From assembly GCA_964462515.1 (NCBI GenBank), contig CAYWXK010000030.1, positions 1 to 48,563 of the forward strand: a stretch of DNA of 48,563 nt. Direction: 5' to 3'. Shown here one piece after another: positions 43,702 through 48,563 of this stretch; the stretch's first letter is position 1, and the number at the start of each line of letters is the position of its first letter. The DNA is from CAYWXK01 sp964462515 (GTDB taxonomy: Bacteria > Planctomycetota > Phycisphaerae > Sedimentisphaerales > Anaerobacaceae). A program made the position numbers and the translations under genes. The notes under the pieces were generated by a model. The model saw only the letters and a program-made list of their open reading frames with translations, was not told the origin of the DNA and made no database searches.

Positions 43702-45921
43702 TTACAACTTTCTTTCCCGGTAAACATCCAGTTCATAAATGGACCAATGATAGGTGGCATTCGTTCCGGTCTGTGTTATCCGTATGTAGCGTGCGGTCTG
43801 CGCCGGAAAGGTGATAGTAGTGATGCCCAATTGTCCGGAACCTGTGGCAATTGGGTTTTCCCAGTTCGTGCCGTCATTTGATACCGATACGGAATACTTG
43901 TCCGGCGAATCCCACAGCGCCCAGGTCGTATCAAGCACGATTTTTTCGAAGGTCTGTTCCTGCTTCATGTCCACCTGAAACCACTGTCCCTCGTACTGGG
44001 TTTTCGTCATATCGCGCCAGCCGGTCCAATGATCCCCATCAATGGCATTGGCGGCTGCGACATCAATCGGGATTTTGGCTCCACTGAAAAGAAACGAGCC
44101 GTCTGCTACGGAGGCAGAAGCGGTCCATGATTTCTTGTCGAGCGCCGTGTCATTCGGAGGAGGCAGCGGCAGTGGCTTTGGAGAAGTGAGCGGCAGGGTT
44201 CCGAGGCCGCGAAATTTCCATGTGCCGGGAGCCGCCTTAAACTTCACATAGTCGGCGTCCTCGCCATGCCAGGTAATCCCGGTTACCCCGCCGCCGTAGG
44301 TGCCGTTCCAAATGGTGGTGTCATTTACCTTGATCGCCTTTAGCGTGGAAAAAGAGCCTTTGGGTATCCCCACGATGGCGGTCGTGTCTGCGGGCGAAGT
44401 CAGGCCCAGCGCATATTCAGACGCGGTCTTCTTGAGTTCAACTTTAACGGGGCCTTTGATGGATGGCACGACAACGTTAATAGAAGTCAGAAATGCCTCT
44501 TTGGGCAAGACCTGGTACTCGCTCCAGCCTGGCGCCACAGGAGAAACCCCCGCAATCGTCTGCGAAAGGATCAGTGCCGGAGGATTCCACCCGTGATTAA
44601 GCGATGAGGCATCGTCATAGGCATCTATCCATGACGCCCACCACCTGTCGTAATGCTCCCACAATGTGGTAAAACTGCACGGGATCATGGTCTTGTACCG
44701 TTCATACATCCGAAGCAGAGCATGCTCCTGCTTCCCCATGGTGCAGAGGGCCTCAAAAACCCATCTATCGAAAAAACGGCTGGCATAGGTCTTTTTGGTT
44801 AAAACATTATCATAGATGGCATCCCACTTGGAGCGGTCCGCAAGTCCCGCATTGACAGCCATGGCATTCGCCCGGTCATCTGGGGTGGTCACTTGGGAAG
44901 ACATGTAGTAGCCACCCTTCCAATATTGGCTGTCGAAGGTGCTCTTGATGCTTTCGAGCTTCTGGGCAATGAGCGAGACATCGGCGTCGTGCCCGGTCAC
45001 CAACGCCATTTTTTTCAATGTCTCCAGGCAGTTGTAATAGAAACATGTTTCGATGATGGCGGTGTCTTTGATATCTTTTCCCCAATCGAACCATTGATTT
45101 GGGTTGCCGAATTGATAGGTCTCGAAGAGGAAAGTTTTGGTCGGCGCATAGACAGCACGGATCGATTCCAAATCGCCGGTCTGCAGATAGTAGAACCACA
45201 GACCATACTCACCGAGGAACTCCAGGTGTTGGCCCGGATAAAACTTGGGTTCCAGTTTCCGCAGCACCAGCTTTTTGCACAGTCGATGAGCGGCGGCGTC
45301 GAAGATATAAAAGCACTGGTTCAACTCCGGGGTTCCATCGCCCCAAAACCCGACCCTTTCACGGTCAGGGCAGTCATAGAAATGCTCCCTCATGCAGATG
45401 TAAGCGGTCCTGGCCGCTTTCTTCCAGAGAACGTTATAATCGTTATCATTGCACTCAAACGAACCGGCGAACGTCGTGTCGTATCCCGTTTCTCGATACT
45501 TTACGGCTTTCACTGTTACGCCCGCAGGGATGGTATAAATGGCGCCTTCCCCGCTCACCCAATTCTTCGCTTCGTAGGTTTGCTCACCCGATGTTGTAGT
45601 ATAGGTTTCAGTCGCTGTTAGATACAGAACCAGCGGATTACTGGAGTTGAATCGGATCACTTTACCTTCAGGACTCTCGACTTGAATCCAGGGCTGAAAA
45701 TGGCAATTATACGCCATCGCGCACACCAGTTTCCATTGCTTATTCTCGGAATGGGGCAGATCTTTGGATACACGGATATAATCTTTTAACCCATAATCTT
45801 TGATCATCGAATGGGCTTCTGGACTGTTTTGCTTTTGCAACTCTACTGGTGATGTATCTGCAGAATAAGCCGACAAAGTGACGGTGCTTATCATCATGAT
45901 TGACCACATTGAGGTCTTCAT
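43702..45921 (-). CDS. GH78 alpha-L-rhamnosidase-like enzyme with C-terminal F5/8-C module
   Basis: 739 aa, signal peptide at residues 1-21, start supported by GGGAGAAC. The GH78 signature FYDCPDRERVGFWGDG is at 181-196 (Asp183, Arg187, Glu188 as general acid), and the second acidic motif TTLWEHYDRWWASW puts the base at Glu422. The (alpha/alpha)6 barrel runs from about 160 to 480, followed by a beta domain. Residues about 600-735 are an F5/8-C/CBM32-like module (NAIDGDHWTGWRDM, WFQVDMKQ, RYIRITQTG). The N-terminal beta domains usual in large GH78 enzymes are reduced. It should release alpha-L-rhamnose from the outside of a polysaccharide or glycoside. It lies between the esterase and GH106-like genes. 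Confidence 0.9.
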   Translation of the reverse strand: MKTSMWSIMMISTVTLSAYSADTSPVELQKQNSPEAHSMIKDYGLKDYIRVSKDLPHSENKQWKLVCAMAYNCHFQPWIQVESPEGKVIRFNSSNPLVLYLTATETYTTTSGEQTYEAKNWVSGEGAIYTIPAGVTVKAVKYRETGYDTTFAGSFECNDNDYNVLWKKAARTAYICMREHFYDCPDRERVGFWGDGTPELNQCFYIFDAAAHRLCKKLVLRKLEPKFYPGQHLEFLGEYGLWFYYLQTGDLESIRAVYAPTKTFLFETYQFGNPNQWFDWGKDIKDTAIIETCFYYNCLETLKKMALVTGHDADVSLIAQKLESIKSTFDSQYWKGGYYMSSQVTTPDDRANAMAVNAGLADRSKWDAIYDNVLTKKTYASRFFDRWVFEALCTMGKQEHALLRMYERYKTMIPCSFTTLWEHYDRWWASWIDAYDDASSLNHGWNPPALILSQTIAGVSPVAPGWSEYQVLPKEAFLTSINVVVPSIKGPVKVELKKTASEYALGLTSPADTTAIVGIPKGSFSTLKAIKVNDTTIWNGTYGGGVTGITWHGEDADYVKFKAAPGTWKFRGLGTLPLTSPKPLPLPPPNDTALDKKSWTASASVADGSFLFSGAKIPIDVAAANAIDGDHWTGWRDMTKTQYEGQWFQVDMKQEQTFEKIVLDTTWALWDSPDKYSVSVSNDGTNWENPIATGSGQLGITTITFPAQTARYIRITQTGTNATYHWSIYELDVYRERKL

Positions 45922-45975
45922 AGCATGTTCTCCCGTTTGTTTATACCAACCAAATCCAGCCCGAACACTCAGCTC

Positions 45976-48563
45976 CTATCGTGGCTTATTTTCCAAAATC
46001 GGAACATTACAGAACGTCAGGGCGGCGATACCATTTTCTCCATAGAGAAGCCTTTCCTGGCTCCACGACTTACTGTCGAGGTAGGTGATCTTCTGCGCGG
46101 AAGAGACCTCTTTCAGTTTGAGCGTGATGACTTTTCCGGACACGGCGCCTGATACTACATTATTCGCTACGCCATCCAGATACAACTCACTCGCTAATGA
46201 ATCCGTCCATGCCATGGGTTGGTCAAATTCAATTGCAATTTCATTTTTCTTTCCGCTCGTATAGTATGCCTTTTTGAGATTTGCAGGCGTGATGGCGTTG
46301 GTAAAAACCCTGCCGTAGTTGTCCCGCTCCACCAGGGGGCATATTAATCGCGCTATTTCTGCGTAGCCCTCAACAAGATAATGACAGCCGCCCGGAGGCT
46401 TAATGCCAAGAGTTGACATGATACCCATGTTGGAAAAGTAGGACGGCAAGGTCCTTTGCATCTCCCGCAGCATATTGTCAGAGCCATTGATGCCCATAGA
46501 GCAAGCTTTGGGCCAAATCTGGAAAATGTAATAGTGCTGGATATTCGGGTAATCCTGTTTCCAGGCTGCCGACATGTCCACAAAGTATTGCTGGTAGGTT
46601 TCCCATCCAAAGCGGCCGGTAGGGCCATCCGCACCCTGGTCGTTTTCGCCCTGGTGCCATAGGACGCCACGGATCCCATGTGTGAGTTTGGCCTGTTGAA
46701 TGCGCCATAACAGCCGCCCGTAAATCGTTGCTACGTCTTCAAAATCTTCCGGATTGCGCTGGTGCTGATCAATCCTGGTTCCCCCGACGGCGCCATTGAT
46801 AATGCATATCGGGATCTTCTGGTTTTCCATCAATCGCCGGGCAAGCTCCATGCCCCAATACCCGATCTGCAGCTTTGCGCCGTTACGGTCGCGACAGACC
46901 GCGTTGCCCCACAGTTTCAACCGTGCGCCTTCGGGGTGACCCGCCATGCTGCCATAGCTGCGAATCCAATCGCTGGTGTAAGAAGGGTCGTCATCGCCGA
47001 CATCAGTCGCTTCCGCATTGGATTGCCCATCAATAATATAGGCATCCCCGCATACCAAGTTGGTAACCGTATGGCGCACCGTTTCGTGGCTCCCTCTCTT
47101 GGAGCCGAACTCCACTTTGTATTTGATCAGCCCCGGCTTGAGCCTAGCCATAAAGGCATAGGATTTTTCTGCGGTGGGTTTTTGCCTTTCGGTTTTGATG
47201 AGTTTACCATCTGCATAGATCTTCAAGAAGACCGAGTCGGCATCTTCATTCAGTGTCCCGTTATAGTAAAGTGTGCCTTCATTCTTTTCATCACGGGCAT
47301 AGAACTGATTGTCCTCAGGTTTCTCATCCTTTGCGGGTGTCCGTTGTACCCAGGCATCCTTCTTGGGTTCTTTGACCATGATCGTGGTCGCGTTGATTGT
47401 CTCTGCTCCACCGTTGTTGACAGCCAGCGTGACGGTCATTTTGCCGCTGTTCTGTGCCCTCCTGAGGATTAGTTTCCCGGGTGTGATATCCTTGGTCGCG
47501 GCGATATCTGAAACAGTCCAGGTGTAATTCAGATGGCCCGCACCTTTGGCCTGCATTTTGTCCAGATTGGCGATCTTTGGCACCACCTCGATCGTCTTTC
47601 GTCCGTCCCATCTTGCCGGCGCCTTCAGGGTGAAAACCGGATCAGGAATGTCTTCCCGAACCGTCACTGGGATATCAATGGTCTTCACTGCATCGGCATA
47701 GACCGCCTTGAACTGGAGGGTAAGCGATTGGTCGCCCGTCACCCGGCCAGCATCCAACGTGAAATGAAACCGATCCACGGCGGCGATGGTTTCGTTTTCA
47801 CCTCTCTTCAGAATCCAATAGACCTTCTGTGCGCCGCCAGCTTTTACCGACACCTCGGCTCTCTTGCCTTCCAACATGGTGATCCTTTTCTCCGAGACCG
47901 AGAAGTCCGTGCCCGCCTTCACCAGCGGTCCGACCACCGTCTGCAGGGGCTTCTGGTTCTCATATTGCAGCCTCACCCAGTCGGCGGAGCGTGTGACCTT
48001 GGAGATGCGCACCTCGTCGATGTCGCCGACAAACCTGTAAATGTCATACCAGCCGCCAATATACAGCCTCGCAGGACTCCTGATCGCCAGCGGGGCGCCT
48101 GTGGACGTCGAGACGCCGTCGAGGACGCCATTCACATATACCCGTGAATCGCCATTCTTGAAGGCGTGGACCACGTGGATCCATTGGGACGTGGCGAGGG
48201 TGCTGCCTCCCTCGACGTCTGCGCCGGAAAAGTAGCATTCCATTTTCAGATGCGGCGGACTGAAGAACTGCATCATCACCTTGCCCTGCCCCGCCTCGTT
48301 TCCCCAGGCGAGGACGGTCACATTCGGCTGCTCGGCTCTGAACCAGGCTTCAGAAGTATGGGGACTGGAACCGGTCGGATAGGATGTGATGTCCTCTCCG
48401 CAGGTGATGCCCTTGCCGACGTCAAAACGCCTGCCCTGGCCTATCATTCCTGGGGAGGCCGTCGTTCCGGTATCGATGGAGGTGAGTGTACCAACGTCAT
48501 CTTTGACCGGATCGTTCATGTGCCAGACGCTGAGGTATCCGTTGGACTCGTTGAAGACGGCAC
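45976..48563 (-). CDS. LamG plus SGNH/CE6-like carbohydrate esterase (N-terminus beyond window)
   Basis: The frame is open across the right window edge. The residues before the first Met (AVFNESNGYLSVWH, then MNDP) are already LamG sequence, so 48519 is not the start and the gene is 5'-partial; 862 codons are visible. Order: LamG module to about residue 190 of the visible part (DIDEVRISKVTRSADWVRLQ), Ig-like linkers, then an SGNH esterase of the sialate O-acetylesterase/CE6 type: IIDGQSNAEATD with the Ser nucleophile, VLWHQGENDQG as block III, and PPGGCHYLVEGYAEIA with the late His. It would remove acetyl esters from the polysaccharide cut by the downstream enzymes. It is the most upstream gene of the operon seen here. 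Confidence 0.85.
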   Translation of the reverse strand, partial: AVFNESNGYLSVWHMNDPVKDDVGTLTSIDTGTTASPGMIGQGRRFDVGKGITCGEDITSYPTGSSPHTSEAWFRAEQPNVTVLAWGNEAGQGKVMMQFFSPPHLKMECYFSGADVEGGSTLATSQWIHVVHAFKNGDSRVYVNGVLDGVSTSTGAPLAIRSPARLYIGGWYDIYRFVGDIDEVRISKVTRSADWVRLQYENQKPLQTVVGPLVKAGTDFSVSEKRITMLEGKRAEVSVKAGGAQKVYWILKRGENETIAAVDRFHFTLDAGRVTGDQSLTLQFKAVYADAVKTIDIPVTVREDIPDPVFTLKAPARWDGRKTIEVVPKIANLDKMQAKGAGHLNYTWTVSDIAATKDITPGKLILRRAQNSGKMTVTLAVNNGGAETINATTIMVKEPKKDAWVQRTPAKDEKPEDNQFYARDEKNEGTLYYNGTLNEDADSVFLKIYADGKLIKTERQKPTAEKSYAFMARLKPGLIKYKVEFGSKRGSHETVRHTVTNLVCGDAYIIDGQSNAEATDVGDDDPSYTSDWIRSYGSMAGHPEGARLKLWGNAVCRDRNGAKLQIGYWGMELARRLMENQKIPICIINGAVGGTRIDQHQRNPEDFEDVATIYGRLLWRIQQAKLTHGIRGVLWHQGENDQGADGPTGRFGWETYQQYFVDMSAAWKQDYPNIQHYYIFQIWPKACSMGINGSDNMLREMQRTLPSYFSNMGIMSTLGIKPPGGCHYLVEGYAEIARLICPLVERDNYGRVFTNAITPANLKKAYYTSGKKNEIAIEFDQPMAWTDSLASELYLDGVANNVVSGAVSGKVITLKLKEVSSAQKITYLDSKSWSQERLLYGENGIAALTFCNVPILENKPR

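Noticed and set aside
46762..47472. 236-codon plus-strand ORF
   Set aside because: Antisense to the SGNH esterase gene; no supporting features.
1..48563. tRNA, rRNA and riboswitches
   Set aside because: No T-arm motif (GGTTCRA-like), rRNA core sequence or known riboswitch core was noticed by reading; a covariance search was not possible.

Overview
The window looks like a chromosome segment from a polysaccharide-degrading bacterium of the PVC group, most likely Planctomycetota (Phycisphaerae-like). This is an inference from content: many secreted glycoside hydrolases with LamG, F5/8-C and NPCBM modules, an AlgI/AlgJ acetylation pair, a secreted PASTA-domain protein, an AP2-like DNA-binding protein, and no SusC/SusD pair. 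No rRNA or tRNA gene was seen, so the taxon is not proven.

Region 1 (1-10 kb) is accessory DNA. It starts with the N-terminal part of a secreted PASTA protein (minus strand, good sigma-70 promoter at 1774-1802). Next come a tyrosine recombinase, a complete IS1634-type insertion sequence (3250-5227) that cuts the 3' end of a small gene, a DUF488 protein, an 88-aa protein behind two tandem palindromes, and a probable large AP2-like protein gene that appears split into two ORFs by a lost base in an A-run at 7743-7747.

Region 2 (10-16 kb) holds a beta-helix lipoprotein and a GH2 glycosidase on the plus strand, then an IS630-type transposase remnant.

Region 3 (16.2-25.8 kb, minus strand) is a tight six-gene operon behind a consensus TTGACA-16-TATAAT promoter. 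In order of transcription it encodes an unassigned (alpha/alpha)6 glycosidase-like protein, a GH39 enzyme, an internally duplicated TolB-like propeller, a small lipoprotein, an MBOAT O-acyltransferase (AlgI type) and an AlgJ/AlgX-type SGNH protein. Coupling of sugar cleavage with O-acetyl transfer, without a polymerase, is the most unusual system here.

Region 4 (26-33 kb) has a secreted protein made of three repeated beta-rich units, a two-gene ABC-2 exporter, a GH5-like/GH43 fusion enzyme, gene remnants, and an ORF-less group II intron. The intron sits at the end of the third copy of a 122-bp dispersed repeat (other copies at 9964 and 26131).

Region 5 (33-48.6 kb, minus strand, running in from beyond the window) is a large degradation operon: LamG/SGNH esterase, GH78, GH106-like, a deletion scar of a probable GH32 paralogue, GH32-like, GH127, GH27 and a secreted protein of unknown family. 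Together the enzymes suggest attack on an acetylated heteropolysaccharide containing rhamnose, galactose and arabinofuranose. No regulator or transporter is encoded in this operon inside the window.
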